From the NCBI GenBank assembly GCA_022225965.2, contig JAKJXP020000083.1, forward strand, positions 62,001 to 126,000: 64,000 nucleotides of DNA, given 5' to 3'. The position numbers were made by a program, and so were the translations under genes. Origin of the DNA: Diatrype stigma. Its lineage: Eukaryota > Ascomycota > Sordariomycetes > Xylariales > Diatrypaceae. Below the pieces are notes generated by a model that was not told the origin of the DNA, made no database searches, and saw only the letters and a list, made by a program, of their open reading frames with translations. How positions within the stretch are numbered: position 1 is the first letter of the stretch; every line of letters starts with the position of its first letter. Shown here one piece after another: positions 33,690 to 47,850 of the stretch.

Positions 33690-33915
33690 GAGCATGGCAC
33701 ACTCATATACCCGCCAGAATATGGGTTTATCACTGGCTCTTTGAGTTGTCAAAGTCATTGGCTTTATTAAGAGAGCACAAATAGTCTTGCATGGAACCAA
33801 CATGTCTTTAACTGTTTTGAGAGTGAATATGGTGTTTTTATAGGCTCTTTGGATTGCTAAGGCAATTGCCTTCATTGATATGCTACAAATAATCTTCCAT
33901 GAAATCAACAGGCCT
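33690..33915 (-). repeat. Diverged 108 bp tandem duplication
   Basis: Two units about 108 bases apart read in one open minus-strand frame as WKIICSISMKAIALAIQRA and CKTICALLIKPMTLTTQRAS, each followed by a similar TIF/PIF ending. DNA identity is roughly 70 percent by eye. The duplication keeps the frame but resembles no known protein. It may be an old non-coding tandem repeat. Confidence 0.55.
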
Positions 33916-34849
33916 CCATTTGCGTATTCAGTTTGGATACGGAAGCAAAGCAAAACCAATTACTGCATGAAAACTACAAAAGAGTCATCTGAGCAAACGA
34001 CCTTGTACACCACCCTTTCATCGGTATATTCCAGAACTGACCTTCTACCACAGTGAGGCAGCAAGGCTACGAACAAAGCCCCAAGTGGTCTCACCTTGGG
34101 TTCACATGGGGTGAATAAATCTGGCCCACTATTACAACGCCGTCTTTGAGGCTACACGACGATACCGTAGGTATTCTGAAGATACATCTAAGGATCTGAG
34201 AGGGAATACCAGGTACATTTCCACGACATGCTCGTCGTATCCGTTCCAACCTAGTGTCCAGATAATCTTCCTCCTCCCCATAAGCAGTGCCACGATCGTT
34301 CCTAGCCAACCTGGAACAGGATGGTTAGTTTACTTCTTTATTCGTCATGGTGTTGCATCAAGGGAGAACCCGCCGCATATGGACATGAACTGGTGATGGC
34401 GGATGGGGGTAATAGCAGCATTGGAGACCACGCCGCACCACGGCATACAGGCGGAATTCTTCTAGTCGCAAGAGCATAGCATATCCTCGTCTGCCCTGTC
34501 AGCTACCGAGGCATATCGCCTGTAATACCGAAATAGAATCTCTTTTGCTCTCGGACCGCGAGACAGAGAAAGTGGAACTCCCGGTCGGCCCATCTATTAT
34601 CGGGTCGAAGCCGGCCGAGAACCGGATCCGTATCGACGAAGTTACTTCTACAATAGGCCCAAGGTAGATAGCACCAATTAACTACTCACAATAGAAAATA
34701 AAGTGTTACCTCTTTGCGATTAACTAGGTAGGTACCTAGTTACTCGCAAAGCGCCACGAGCCGGGATACTCACTGCCCTCGGTACTTTTGATCAGCTACT
34801 ATACGGGCGTAAGCATAAAATATCTATCTGACAATTGCCTGAATACACA

Positions 34850-34910
34850 TTGCATTTTACATTGCATTGCATTGCATTACATGACATTACATTACATTAC
34901 ATGGCATAGG
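34850..34910. repeat. Pentanucleotide array of CATTG/CATTA type
   Basis: About a dozen consecutive ACATT/GCATT/ACATG pentamers run from 34850 to 34910 and end in ACATGGCATAGG. Related arrays lie at 36656-36688 and 55346-55378. Confidence 0.75.
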
Positions 34911-36655
34911 CTCCGGTCATAACCGCCCTTGCATGTGCATGTCAAACGTGCGTTGCCGTCTAGACGTAGACGGCAGATTGCATACATCCATGATGTCAGG
35001 TTTGGAGGGGCTATCGCGCATGGCATCAGCCAAGTCGAATAGACGAGAGAGAGAAAGATATATCCAATGTACCTACGTAGGTGGGTATGTAGGTTATGTG
35101 TGTCCCTCAGTGCCTGCTCGCTCGCCGATATACGGCGCACTTTAATTAGTTAGTGGGCTGCGCTAGCGACCCGACAGTCTGGCTCGACTAGGTTTGTGGG
35201 GGTATGTAAGCCCCGGTGCCTGTAAGCGCAGACACTGACACTGGACCACTGGCAGAACTGGAACTCCTACCGGGCTACTACCTACGTACATACATACCGT
35301 ACCTACATACAGCTCAGCTTATTCCCCCACAAGCGCGGCCCCATCCACAGGCAGGCCAGTCCAGCCAGTGAGAGCCGCCAATTAGCGCCGGTAGCGGGGT
35401 CGATGAACAAGCGCCAACGAATCGAACCGGATGGACATTGGGTGCATAACGACATCATGTTAGTTTGGGTTTCGACCACCGAAGTGGATTTTACCTGTCC
35501 CAGGTGCAAGGTCCCAATGTCCGCTCATTTGTTCGGCTGCTCCCTTCATACCTGCATGCTTATGTCCCAGACAGACGTTGAGGGCGATTTGCGCACATAC
35601 ATACATACTGCAAGGCACAACCCGCTACATTACCTACCTACCTACCTACCTAGTATTACATGCAGGTAGGGTGTTTCGTCTCGAACTTGAGGCGATGAAC
35701 GGCTGTCCGCTAATTAACGGGCGCCAGGATAGGTACTTCCATTGTATTGTACATCATGCATCCACATGCATGCATAGCGGCGGCCCATGCCATCCATCAT
35801 CTAGTAGTTACTCCTACTAACTTCCGCCTACCTAAGTTAGTACCAACCAACAATCGGTGGGGGGAGCCGACTTGACAGGACTGGAATCGACCGACGTTCG
35901 GGTACCTCTGCCGGCCGCACCAACTCCCACCCGCCAACTTATCGTTCTGTTTCCGTTCGATCAGCGGAAGCATGCCAAAAATACTCGCAGAGATCCGATG
36001 ATCAAGGGCCCGGTATCTTCTCGTTCATATTGGGTTTCGTGGAGATGCCCGTCCCGCATGTTCCTTTCCATGTTCTCGGGATTTCCTTCTGTCTTTCTTG
36101 ACCCTTTTCCCTCCCACTTCATCCCACCCCCCTTTCTTTCTCTGCCAGTTGGGACCGGGGTCGGGACGGACTAGGCCTTGGTATAGGCTATGGTTGTGTA
36201 TGTGCGTGTGCTACCTACAGCCTTTCCTTAACTTCCGCCCTCCCTCCCTTTAACAGGAACAAGCAGAATAGCGCCTAGATCAACATACAGACATAAGCTT
36301 GTAGGCAGGGTACGTAAAGCACATAAGCCATATCTCGATCGGGGCGGAAAATCATGGGTTGCTGTTTAGCATAGAGTGTCATCAGACCGGCCTTTTCGGC
36401 GGAAGAAGAAGACAAAGAAGAAGGATGCTAGACGTTGGAACCAGGTAGCTCGCCTATCTAGGTTACCTACCGACTAACTTCGAGTGTGCACTCATCTAGG
36501 CACGCAGGGTACGCAACCTAGGTTAGCAGGTATCCATCCCGCCTTCGTTCTACAAAGTTCTGCCGCTCTGTGTATATAGTAAAGTTACAAGTCGATGACC
36601 TGGGGTCTCCACATCCGGCCTTGCTGCACTGATACGCTGCACCACGTGACGCGAC

Positions 36656-36688
36656 GCCATGCCATGCCATGCCATGCAATGCAATGCG
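36656..36688. repeat. Pentanucleotide array of CATGC type
   Basis: GCCAT repeated four times then GCAAT twice (CGCCATGCCATGCCATGCCATGCAATGCAATG in order). It is similar in kind to the arrays at 34850 and 55346. Confidence 0.75.
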
Positions 36689-39498
36689 CGCGTCGTTACG
36701 CAGCAGCAGCAGGGAGTCAGCCAGACGATCGATCCCTCTTGTGTTCCCTGCCCCGTCACACCTAGGTATCTACAATAGTTGGCAGAAGTGGTGGCGACTG
36801 AGAGGATTCACAGTTCATGGTAAGGCAAAGCATGCCATGGGGGTTGATGGACCCCCCGCCGCCCCCCTTCCCCTCGGAACTCTTCGGAACCCTTGTGTGC
36901 TGCTTCTCGGGTTCCTCAGCTTGATTGCTTCTGAGACCCTCTATGTTACCGAAAACCACCTAACTACTACCTACCTAGCTACGGCAGAGTGGCATCGAGA
37001 TTATAGATATCAAATGGCCACCTATAAAAATCGGAGTAAAGGATAATCATTCCGCTCCTCCAAAGGTGGGAGAGAGGGCGAGAGTGTTACTACAACACCG
37101 TCCTCTGCCCCTTTCCTATCACCAAGCGAGTCTGGTATTCGGGGAAAATACTGGGACGAGGACCTCACCACCCTAACAGCCTGCGCAGGTACCATGATGC
37201 CCACCTGCCCACTTGGCTTCTCCACGCCGCAGACCACCGGATCTGAGGCTGGGAACGGGCGGGCTTGGCTGATCTGATCCTTCTTATTCCAGTTTCATAT
37301 ACCTATGCCCTTCAGCTTAAGTTCGCTTTGTCTTGCCATGGGTAGGGAACTAGGCAGGTTGCTATATTGAGCATACACCCATCCCCCGCCCAACCCGCGA
37401 GGAAGCCTGCTTCCACGTGAGGAACAGGGACTGTAAGGTATGTATCACCATCTACCCCCGTTCCTGTCTACGGGATATGTATACAAGTGAGCAGAAGTAT
37501 CGCGATGATGCGGTAGGTAGAATAGTAAGTAGGTATGTAGACCGATGGGTTACAGGCCGAAAGATAAACATGCCTCCGACACCTCAACTAACTCATGGGT
37601 GAGAAGGAAAACCGGGGACCAAAGAAGAAGAGATCATGACCAAGTGGTCCCGGCCCAGAGTTCGGTGTAACCCATCCAACATCTATCTATCTGCTCATTC
37701 CCGGTCTTTCTCGCCTGCTTCTCTCTTTCTTCTGTTTCATCTGGCTCTTGCGTAGATACTATTTCGAGAAAAGGCTACTCAGACATGCAAGCATGCCTAC
37801 CGTGGCATAGGTATGCATGCCATGAGGATGTGACATGCATGGATGGGGTTGCTAGTCATAGTCATTCTGTGGAAGCACGTTTGAGGCATGAGTCGTGGCA
37901 CAGATGGACGCAACGGGCTTGATGAAACAACAAGGTAAGTAGGTATGCAGCCTGGTTGTCTACCTATCTACCTAGCAGAGTAATTCTTAGCCTAGGTAGC
38001 CTAGTATACATGTTCGTTGGCTGTCCTTGTTGGGTTGGTGATGAAATATGCGATGTACATAATCCCGTCATCATGTAAACTTTTCCTGTCTTTCCCAGCA
38101 AAGTACTTACTTAGGCTAGATCGGATGGGTAAGGCATGCAAGAAAGGCAGCGAAAGGAATGGTTGAACAAAAAGCTTCTCCCCACATTCTCCATCGAATT
38201 ATCAGATTTCTTCTGGATTGTCTGCGTCACCTCTGACTTTGAACGTTGGCATGCTTTCTTTGTCCTTTCTTCCTGTCAAACATCTTCCCAAGGGTGTGGC
38301 GTGTAGTTAGTTAGTTGTATTGTACCTACAAATGTCATAGATAGCGACAGAGGCACAGAGGAATGAATCCCAGCCGCCCACTCGGCTAAGGTCCCTTCGG
38401 CTTTCCTTCCTGCCGATGATGCCGAGTTGACAGCCATCCACCCTCTGGACTTCAAAACATTCCTACTTCATTTTTCGTTATCACAAAGAAGGCTGACTCC
38501 GTATCTCGCTCCGACGGCATGTAGGATGAAACATGAAACATAGCCTGCAACGTGATAATGTCCGAACCTGCTGCACACACACATGCCCATCTATCTAAGT
38601 ACCTGCGTATCATAACAACAGTAAGTCATAGTGAGTGTTCGATATACCAACCAATATACACTCCAGGGTTGAGGATATCTACCCCACCTTGCTGGCCTAC
38701 CCAGCATACTACATACCTATCTGCCTATCACCATCGCACATTTCGTCATCTATCTGATCAATGGCACGTTGTGGCACGGTACTGGATCGCATGGCACGTG
38801 GGGTTAATGAGGGTGTAGGTATGTATAGCGAACCCAGGGAAATGGGACATGCTTGCTTTTGAGAAGGAGAGAGAACATGGATGTGTTTGCTAGTGAATTG
38901 TTGATAAGAGGTAGCCATACCTATAGTAAGAGAGAGAGTCGTACAAATTTCCAGATATTTACCTACCTAGGTGTCTAAGTAGATAATGAAGATATAGTAA
39001 TAGGTGCGCTGACTCTGAAGATTGGCTGCTCAGTAATCGAACTTGGTAGAAGTTCCCTGGCACCCCTCCCTATTCTATCTGCATGCGCATGTCCATGCCC
39101 TTACATGTCGCTATATAAGGCCTATAATTATCACGAGGCACTCACTACGCACCTGAAGAAGAACGCGGGGATATTTATTGATCATCAATCAAGAATTCAT
39201 TTCATTTCGCTACGGCTAATTGCTTGCTCATCTGGTTCCTAAAAACTCCCATCGTGCCGTTTCCGATGTCACTGCCAATCGCAGTACCTAATATCAATGC
39301 AATGTCCTAAACCCTGATTGTTTGCCATATCCTGTATGCATGCCCGGGCGTCTCCTTTTACCGCCGTGAATTTTCCGTGCCGGACTGACCAACATGATCG
39401 CTTGAAGTCACGTTGATAGATAGGGGTATATCCTCATCCTTTTTCCACAAATCTGTGCCCTTCCTAGTGGCGTACCACATTCCACTTCGTTGTCTACG

Positions 39499-41835
39499 TT
39501 ACGCATTCGCCGCCACTTCGCGCGAGATTTCACTCTTCATTGTCACCAGTCTCTCCCTCATCTCGAGAAGATCCGCGAGCTTGTCGCCGGGGGGTTCCTT
39601 CAACGCCACAATCTCCTTGTGAAGTGCTTCGTACTTCTCGTAAAACCGTGTAAAGAGGGTCGCACGCTTCAGAATGTCCTTGCTCACGCGGGGTCTCTTG
39701 TTCGACATCTGCAACTCCACCTCCCGCTCCTTGCGTTTCTTGGCACTCGACACCGAATTGCCGTTCGATAGCCCATTCGTTCGGTCTCCATTACGTTGCT
39801 GCAGCGACTTTTTCTGTGCCTGGGCCTGGGCCTGGGCTTTGTCTTGACTATGCTCTTCGAGATCGGAAGCGTTGGTGGGGGGTGACGAAGCAAGCGGCGA
39901 TGACTTGGCTGGTGATGTGTTCTTGCTCTTCATAGAGAAATTCGAGGATTGAGTCGCCGTAGCCGTAGCCGTACTGCGTGAAGTTTGGCTCACGTCCGAC
40001 ATACGATGGGCCGTCACGGGGGCTTTGGGACGGGGCTTCTGCGCCTCTTTAGGCTTGATACGCTTAGCTAGCGGCGTGCCGGAGCTCGAGCTGCTATCAT
40101 CTTCGTCGCGCGTCCGTTTTGTTGTGGAAGAGGTCGGGGCTTTTATGGGGGCACGAGGAGGTCGAACAACGGGCTTCGGTTTGGAGATCGGAGCAGGTGC
40201 CGGCGATTCTTTCCGTTTCTCGACCGGCTTCTCCACAACGTCTTCGACCGGCTTTTTGTTCGGCTTCTCGACGGTTCGCGGCTTCACAGGGGCTGGGTTT
40301 GTTGGTTGTGGCTCCTCTCCACTGCTGTCAGAATCGACTACAAATTCTTCCGACAAGGGACCTCTTTTCTCCTTGTCTTCAGGCGCCTTAGCCTTAGTAG
40401 CAGGCTTCTTGGCGGCAGCAGGCTTCTTGGTATTGTTTGACAGGAGGCGCTTTGTCTGGTCGGCTACCTTTTTGGTCTTCGTGACACCAGACTGCGAGCC
40501 CGAGCGGGACATTGAAGTGCCCTTGGGCTTTGTTGAATCGGCGTCGCTCTTACCACCATCTTCCGTTTTTTGTACTGAGATTTTGGGCGCTGGGGTAATG
40601 TTCCCCTTCGCGAGGGTGGCCTGTAGCTTACTCAAGATTATGCCTTTGCCTCTCTCTTCAGGAGCTAGAAGCCTCTCCCATTCAGGGGAAGTTGTGCCGA
40701 GCCTCTGCTTGTCATAATGCTTGATAGCGTTGTCAATTGCAGATTGCCGGTCCTCCTGGCTATCGTAGTCGTAGCTCCATACATCCAACTCTTTCCAGTA
40801 GAGCTTTTTCAAGCTCCATTTCTTGCTTGCTTCCTCATAGTTCGCGATTTTCTCGAGAGTTGGTTTCAAATCCGCATCAGCACCCATCCAGCAATCTTGA
40901 AGATGCTCGTAAGTCTGGTCTCTTGCCGCTAGCTCATGCACGAGGATGCTTCGCTGCCCCTTATTTTTCTCAAGAAGTTGTTGGGAGGCCGAAATTGCTG
41001 GGTTTGGAGATGGTGCGCTATTCAGACTGGGACTCGGGGGTAAAGACCGGGGTGTGTTGCTTGACAATGCCGTCGCCATCGCGGATTTGCCAGCGGGTAA
41101 AAGGCTGCCAGCTTTGCCGGCTTTACCTCTTGCCTTCGGTGCGCCGTTACCCAGTTTGGTTCTAGCGATGTTAGTCTTGCTCTATAGTCCACGTCGACAA
41201 AGTTGCCATACCCGCTGATACTCTTGTCCGACTCCGGGCCAGACGAGGCAGCCCGACCGGACTGTTTGCTTCCTTTGATAGCTCTCTCGGTTTGGGATTT
41301 CAACGACTTCGTAGGGGCACCGCTAGGTTTCTTTAATATAGAAGTAGTCGGGTTTGGTAACTTCTGCGCTTTCGTTGTCGACTCGTCGAGATTCGTAAGG
41401 TAAAGGTCGTACTGGGATTCGTCCGGCACAGCCTTCTGGACCTTTGATCCATAGTGGAAGCTCTGTAAGGGACAAAGTGGTTAGAGCCTAAGAAAAAAGC
41501 CGGGCAAAAACACGCAAGTCAAGGTCGACCAGGAACTGTGATGTACGAAGGGTCCCGACTAGAGCAAGGGGGGCAGAACATATGGCATGGGAATTGCTAA
41601 TTGAACAGTAGGCGTGATGAACGGTTTGGAAGGGGATGATGGTGATCGCATCGCGACTTACCGGATTGTTCCCGAGGGACAGCTCAATCTGGTCCCCACC
41701 CCGAACACATTTGATCATGTCCTCAATAACATCATCATCCAAGCTGATGCCAAAAGCCTGCAGTGGCAGGAAATTGCTCGACTTGGCCGAGCTCTCCAGC
41801 TGGAGGCCGCTATCGGGTACAGCTAGCATCGACAT
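39499..41835 (-). CDS. RNA polymerase II elongation factor ELL-like protein
   Basis: Three exons (41835-41662, 41462-41212, 41161-39499) join in frame to 695 residues. The third splice is textbook: GTATGG donor, CTAAC branch site and CTAG acceptor in a 50 bp intron. The N-terminal part (VPDSGLQLESSAKSSNFLPL, DQIELSLGNNP, then SFHYGSKVQKAVPDESQYDL) and the winged-helix-like region (LAARDQTYEHLQDCW, KKLYWKELDVWSYDYDSQED, AIKHYDKQRLG) fit the fungal ELL N-terminal domain. A long K/P/S-rich disordered linker follows. The C-terminal about 60 residues (LFTRFYEKYEALHKEIVALK, LLEMRERLVTMKSEI) match the occludin/ELL coiled-coil domain. ELL proteins suppress Pol II pausing within elongation complexes with EAF. 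Intron 1 (199 bp) is unusually long for this window. Confidence 0.88.
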
Positions 41836-42929
41836 GTTGGAAGCTTTCGGATTGTCGGGTATCGCTGTAATGAACTAGGCTCGACGGTGCCGATAGCGAG
41901 GCTCGGGTGCCAACGCCAGGTATGGCAGGATTCGTAGTGGTATAATCGTGGAATTTGCCGGGAAAAAAGACACACAACAACGCCTTCACTCTGTACACCT
42001 AGCTAGACTACCCAGAGTCCAACTGAACAATGATCAACTTCACATGCAGTTGTGTTACATGGCTAGGTGGGTTGAGCGGAAGAGGGTGAGAGAGAGCGAC
42101 CCGGGGTAAAGTAAGTTCCTCGGATGTGTTGTTGGTGCTCAGGAAGAAACCAGAGTCCTGGGTGGGGGGGAATGGGAATGGAAGGAAGGGTAAAGACTGG
42201 TAGAAGCTGGAGAAGAGTGAGTAGAAAGAGTGATGCTCCGGGAGGTACGAGGTTGTACTGTCCTCGCTCTCACTCTCTCGCTTGTTCTTGGTCAAGAGGA
42301 GAAAGAAGGGAACATTGAAGTTGGATGGGGTGGGAGAGTGGAGTCAAGCTACTGTAACTAATGTACATAGGCCGGCTTGGGTGTGTCAGGTACTCCCATT
42401 GTACTATTCATAAGTCACCTACATACATACATACAGACACCCACCCACCCGTCCATACATACACCATACATACCTACACCACACACTACAGACTACCTAC
42501 ACTACAGACTACAATACGGTACAGCAGCAGGCAGTACGAAGTGCTGCAGGTGGTAGTTCATCCAGGTTCATTCAGGCCCATTCAGCAGGTGTGATTTGTC
42601 CATCGACCACCTTCAACCCTTATGCCTCATGAACAATCAGGTGTTTGTGTTTCGCCCGTAGCCCAACTCAGGTGTTCAAAAGGACATTCAGACATTAGGA
42701 AGTTTGACACCCGACCTCTTCAGTATATGTAAATATAGGTGCATACCTAGGTACATATGTACATACGTAAGTGGCTATTGATGGCTAGGTATGTATGTAT
42801 GTAGGCTGGCAGATACAAAGGAGACAGGTAGGTACTTGAAAGTTTGATACAATAGCGGCTCTTGAACGTACACAATTCCTATCTTCGGTCAAGAGAAAAG
42901 GATATAGGCCTCGAACTGTATGGGATAGT

Positions 42930-42985
42930 ACTGCCTACCTGCCTGCCTGCCTGCCCGCCCGCCTGCCTGCCTGCCTGCCTGCATA
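42930..42985. repeat. CCTG tetranucleotide microsatellite
   Basis: An array of CCTG (and CCCG) units at about 42932-42984, flanked by CCTA units on both sides. Confidence 0.8.
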
Positions 42986-45900
42986 CCTACCTACACCTAC
43001 AACAGAGACAGAGGCAGAGAGGCAGAGAGGCACCTCGCAGAGAGGCACCTGGCAGCGAGGTCAGTTACTCATTAGTTAGGTGCCTTAACGTGTGACTATT
43101 TGGCATCAAGCAAGCCACATACACACAGAAACACACAGGCGTACGCTACTGTGTGCGATATACGGTAAGTACCTGTGGGCCCAAACATGTTTAGAAATCG
43201 GCCGATATGCTGAGCATTATGGGGGTGGTACAAACGAGGTACCTGAGAGCTGGGCCACAGTCGAGCAGGGGTTAGGGATTCACGGATAGCCAGATGCCAC
43301 ATGCATTTTCCCTCCGGCTTGAGCGCCCAGTCCTTCCACCGTCCAGTCAGTGCCTGAGTTGCTCGCCGACTATTCATAAGCCTGAGCTTACTTACTTGAC
43401 TCCGCGACTGACGGGGCATCGTGGCCTACTATGTAAGGAGAAAAGTCCTGGTGGCTCTGCCGCTCTGGTGGCTGTCGCTCGCTCGGGATCCCGGATTACG
43501 CGGTAGCGTGATGCGAGCGGATCTGCCTGCCGACTGGAGAATCCTCAACGCGATGGAAGGATGACTTGAACTCCCGGGGGTTGCGAAGCCTTTTGATCTT
43601 TTGGACTGGCTCTTTCGAAGCCCGTCAATCACCGCGGAATAGTACTAGAGCAACTATCTTTCGCATTCTGAGATGTTCTTCACTCCAGATACGTGTACGA
43701 AACACCCGGCACCGTGCAGACAATGAAGTAAGATATAGGTATGCCTACGGGTAACCTATTAGGTAATACCTGTAGGTAATAAAATAACATCTGCAATAAA
43801 GCTGACTGCCGTGCTTGACATACATAGTACTGGAGTATAACAACACTAAAAGAAAGCACCTGCAGCGTCTAACGTCAAGATACACGAGCATAGGCACTGG
43901 GCATACCTACACCACGGATGCACTCATCCCTTCAACAGTTGCAGAGGTGTCCCGTGGCAAATATTGAGTTGGCAATTGTTGCCAAACCAGACAATTCTCC
44001 AAACATGGGGAGAGGTGATTGAACCTATCGTCTACCGGATTACATCATTCTGGAAACTCGCATCTCATGAATCAGCACGCAAGCAATGGATGCTCTGATG
44101 GTAGGCATGATGTTGCCGCTAACTCGTGTAGTAAGCTACGAAGTCGGAAGGGCTGGGCCTACTATTGTTTACATGTAAGTAGGGTGCCCGCCTATGTGGC
44201 AGTAGTGGTTGCGGTGCATTTGCGGAACAGACGAATGGGCTCCTCAACTATAGTAGTTACTTGCATGTTACCATGTTACGATGCCCACATTAGGAGGCAT
44301 GGGCAAATAATTCGGTGAACATAGCCCCCTTTCTGACATTGTGCGGCTGTCCCGGTGTCGTGGAAACTTAACTGGACAACGTTTCAATTGAATGGATACG
44401 AGAGAAACACAGGATGCGCCCTGACGTTAGACTATATCCGGGCAATTATTGAGAACGCCTCGCAACATGACTACATACCTACTTAAGTACATATAATATC
44501 CAGGCACCCAGACACGGCATTAATACGTGTAGGCGATAGCTGCCGTAGATATGAGGCGAACGATATAATAATGGATAATGAAGATAGAAGACTCCGCGTG
44601 TTCTATACCGATTCCATACCGGCCTCCTGTTAGAGCGCTATTGCTCATGTACAGTAGCAGTGAGTAGGGAGACATCGCCCGAGGCTAGCTGCGGATCAAG
44701 GTACCATTTTTAGCAATTAGCACCTGGGTACCTGGAGGTACGGGATACCCTTTGACAACTACAGTTTAGACCGCGCATGTCAAATGCTCCGACAACTGGG
44801 CATCCGATTCCCATGAATCTTAGCGCGTCGGTATCCCAACTTCTGACATTGCCTTTTGGTAGATACCTGGGTAGGTTTACAACGTCAGCAACCTTTTGCA
44901 TCTATCGGAGGGAGAGATCAAGTAGGTATTTGCGGCCCTATATCGCTGCCGTTTCGCCCGGTTCCAAACCTCTGAATCGGAGAAGGCATCCAACGAGATA
45001 GTTTCACAGCAGTCATACCGACTAGGGTAAAAACAAAGAGAGATATGAGGTTGCCCATCGGGACGCATAGGAACAATGAACCGACCACCCCGGAGTCGAA
45101 GATTCCATGGCGTATGGTAGTAAGCGAACCTGGGGCGGGATTGGTCAGAAGGATTGCCGCCAATTAATCCCTCTCGACTCTTCACACTCAAAGCCAATTC
45201 CAGTTCCACAAGACATAAAGTTACGAATGATTATGTCACCGATGTGGCCGGCACAGTGCCTGTTTATCCGGGATTCACTTGGCCATCAAGTCTTAAGGGC
45301 ATCTCTTCTCAGCCTTAACCGCAAATAGCAAGAAGAAACGACACGAAGAAAACACCGGTTGCTCACGAACATTAGTCAGGTGTAGTCCAGCCAACCACCA
45401 AAAGACAACGGCTTTAACGTCGTCTCTCACTCCACTATAGCTACCTATCTGCCTAGCCTAATAACGTTTATGCATGTTATGGAGATTAGTTCTAGTCACC
45501 TACTTAGGTACATACCTCCTATACCTCCGGAATATTCAATCGACTTGACCTCGATCTCGTATAGCTATAGAACAATCATGAGGCGGGGGTTGTGGCGGAG
45601 GTTGAGAATCTTCAGGCATCATTCATGAGAGGCAGTGTGCGAATTCACCCAGAGTTCCGAGTCACTCAACGTTACCGAGTTATATCATCTTATATGTACC
45701 TGAATGCGCATTGGCGTGCCCGATATGGCCGGCGTCGCTCTCATTGGGGATCGGACACCATGGCTCGGGATTCCCCATCAGGAGGAAAAAGAAGGAAGGT
45801 GGAACTATAGATAGTGATATGATATCCAAGACATTGCAAAGTAGGCTTGTCTTAGGTGTGTAGCCTCACCCTCCTAAACTATTTGTCCATTCGGCATATA

Positions 45901-47813
45901 GATAGGTACGAACTAACTACCTAGAGCACCATTTGGGACATCTGACACAGTTACGATCATCGCTGAGGCAATACTCCGATGCGTACCAACCTACCAACCC
46001 ACCAAGGGACCTCCCTACCTCATAGAAAACAATACCCACCAAGCATATATTCATTCTGTGAGCTGAGAGTAGCTGAAGGGGTCTCGGTCATCACTATATT
46101 CAAATAGTTTATTGAGGGACCGGAGTCAAAAAGGCTCGAGGTCCTGTCGCGACGGTAGCAAAGGAGCGCTTGAGTGCTATCTCAAAATGCCCTACCCATA
46201 ATATGTATGTACCTAACCTTGTACCTACCCAGCCCAGCAGCAACTCCTGCAGATGACACACATGGAACATCAGATCTTGGGAGCCTCCAACTTCAACAGG
46301 TGATATGCTTTCAACTCTACCCCCAAGGCTCTCAGCTGAGGGAGGAATAACATTTGGGGGTTTCGTAACATTGTGAGGCGAATCCATCGCCCCCAACGCC
46401 TTTCTCAGCCTGCCTTGACAGGTGCATGTCCTTTTGCGTTCGCGCCTTTTTGACGCCTACTTAGGTAGGGAGCGCAGCTCCAGCATCTCGCGGCTCTACC
46501 CGATGGAAACTTTAAACTAGGCCGGAGCTGGACGCAAACTATAGGAACTATAGGTAGGGCGCCGGCAACACGGTGCTTTTGCATAGCGCCTCTTTCCTGC
46601 TGACACGGAGTCCCCGAATTGCAAGCCCGCCTCCCCTAACTACACGCATTCGCAAAGGAGGCTTATTTATTACACACATGACAGAACGGGCGCCTCTCCG
46701 TGTTGTCCATCATACATCCGGTTGCCTCTATCTCGGGGTCACCATAACCGGTCGCCATGCCTTTTATTCGCAGGTCGTTTTCGGCGGTCTTCGACTTGGG
46801 TTACAACCCTTCCCTCCGTTGCGCAATGTGTAAATTCGTATGGGCCCACGGTGCCGGACTTATATACTGCGTAGGTAGGTAGCTGTCTATATGTAGGTAG
46901 GTAGGCATGCTGCGGCCTTTATGTACATTGGTAAGGTAGGTGTAATATGTGCATGCATTTCCTTTCGGGTTGTCCACGCGAGGCGAAAAGAAACACCTGC
47001 TAACTATCGATCAAGCCAATCTTCGTCGAATCGCGCCCGTCGGAGGTTCCACACACCAACCTTTCCCGTACATCCAAAACTACCTATGTAATTAAGCAAC
47101 TAGTAGATCGGGCCCGCGATAACATCTGATAGATGCGACAGTTGATTAGAAATGTCTCTCCCGTCGTTCATCACCCTCTGCTGAAGATGTGATATAGGCG
47201 GGTCCACGCCAGCAACGAGACGAGACGGAGAAGGTTCTTGCTTGAGCTTTTGAGATCGTCTTCCAGCCCGCAGACAATTGCCCCCGATCAGTCATTTTCC
47301 CATCAGCAGTCAGCCGTAAACGGAAAGTCAGTAAGGCCCTCCCCCCTCCTTTGGAACATGCAGTAGAGTAGTAGATGATGGCTTGCAAGCTACTACAGTA
47401 GACACAAACTGGCCGGCCCTCCACTCCAGTCCATCCAGAGAGTACCCACCCATCCTCATCGTACCTGTATGCATGTGTGCGTGTGGTTTCATTGTCAAGT
47501 ACGACAGCAGCTACTGCATCGTTCAGATGCAAGTCTCGACCGGAACGTTGCCCAGTGGTCGCCCATCAACGTCTCTCATACGTCCAGACATCTGTAGCTT
47601 TCAGCCCATGATGTACGGTCAAGCAAGGCACGTTATATGGGTACTGGTCAGACCGTATCAGCTAACTAAGTAATGTCAGCTGGGCACTCGCCGTTGAAGT
47701 TGTCCTTCATGGCCTCCCCATTTCACTATAAACATAAAAACCAGGAGAGACCTAGCTTTGTAATCGTCATTGTTTAGGTACACGGATTTGCGAATATACT
47801 TCCTGAGCAGACC

Positions 47814-47850
47814 GGGGGGGGGGGGGGGGGGGGGGGGGGANNNNNNNNNN

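Larger units (their letters stand above)
33667..39498. other. Gene-poor, repeat-rich island (5.8 kb)
   Basis: No convincing gene lies in this stretch on either strand. It is dense in TACCTACCTAGG/CCTAGGTAGGTA-type tetranucleotide motifs (34718-34742, 35060-35095, 35632-35656, 36453-36480, 36955-36980, 37500-37530, 37935-37980, 38945-38985), pentamer arrays listed separately, ATGCATGC/CATGCATG runs near 35756-35780 and 37790-37850, and pyrimidine-rich patches. A leader-like CT-rich block is at 36090-36150. The ELL gene's terminator must lie at its right end. Confidence 0.55.

Noticed and set aside
34850..38985. CRISPR-like or telomere-like repeat arrays in the gene-poor island
   Set aside because: Units are 4-5 bases, degenerate and without spacers; no TTAGGG telomere repeat occurs.
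44877..45209. Minus-strand frames with a hydrophobic stretch (transporter-like)
   Set aside because: Only one hydrophobic segment, two overlapping frames and no family motif; too weak to call even a relic.
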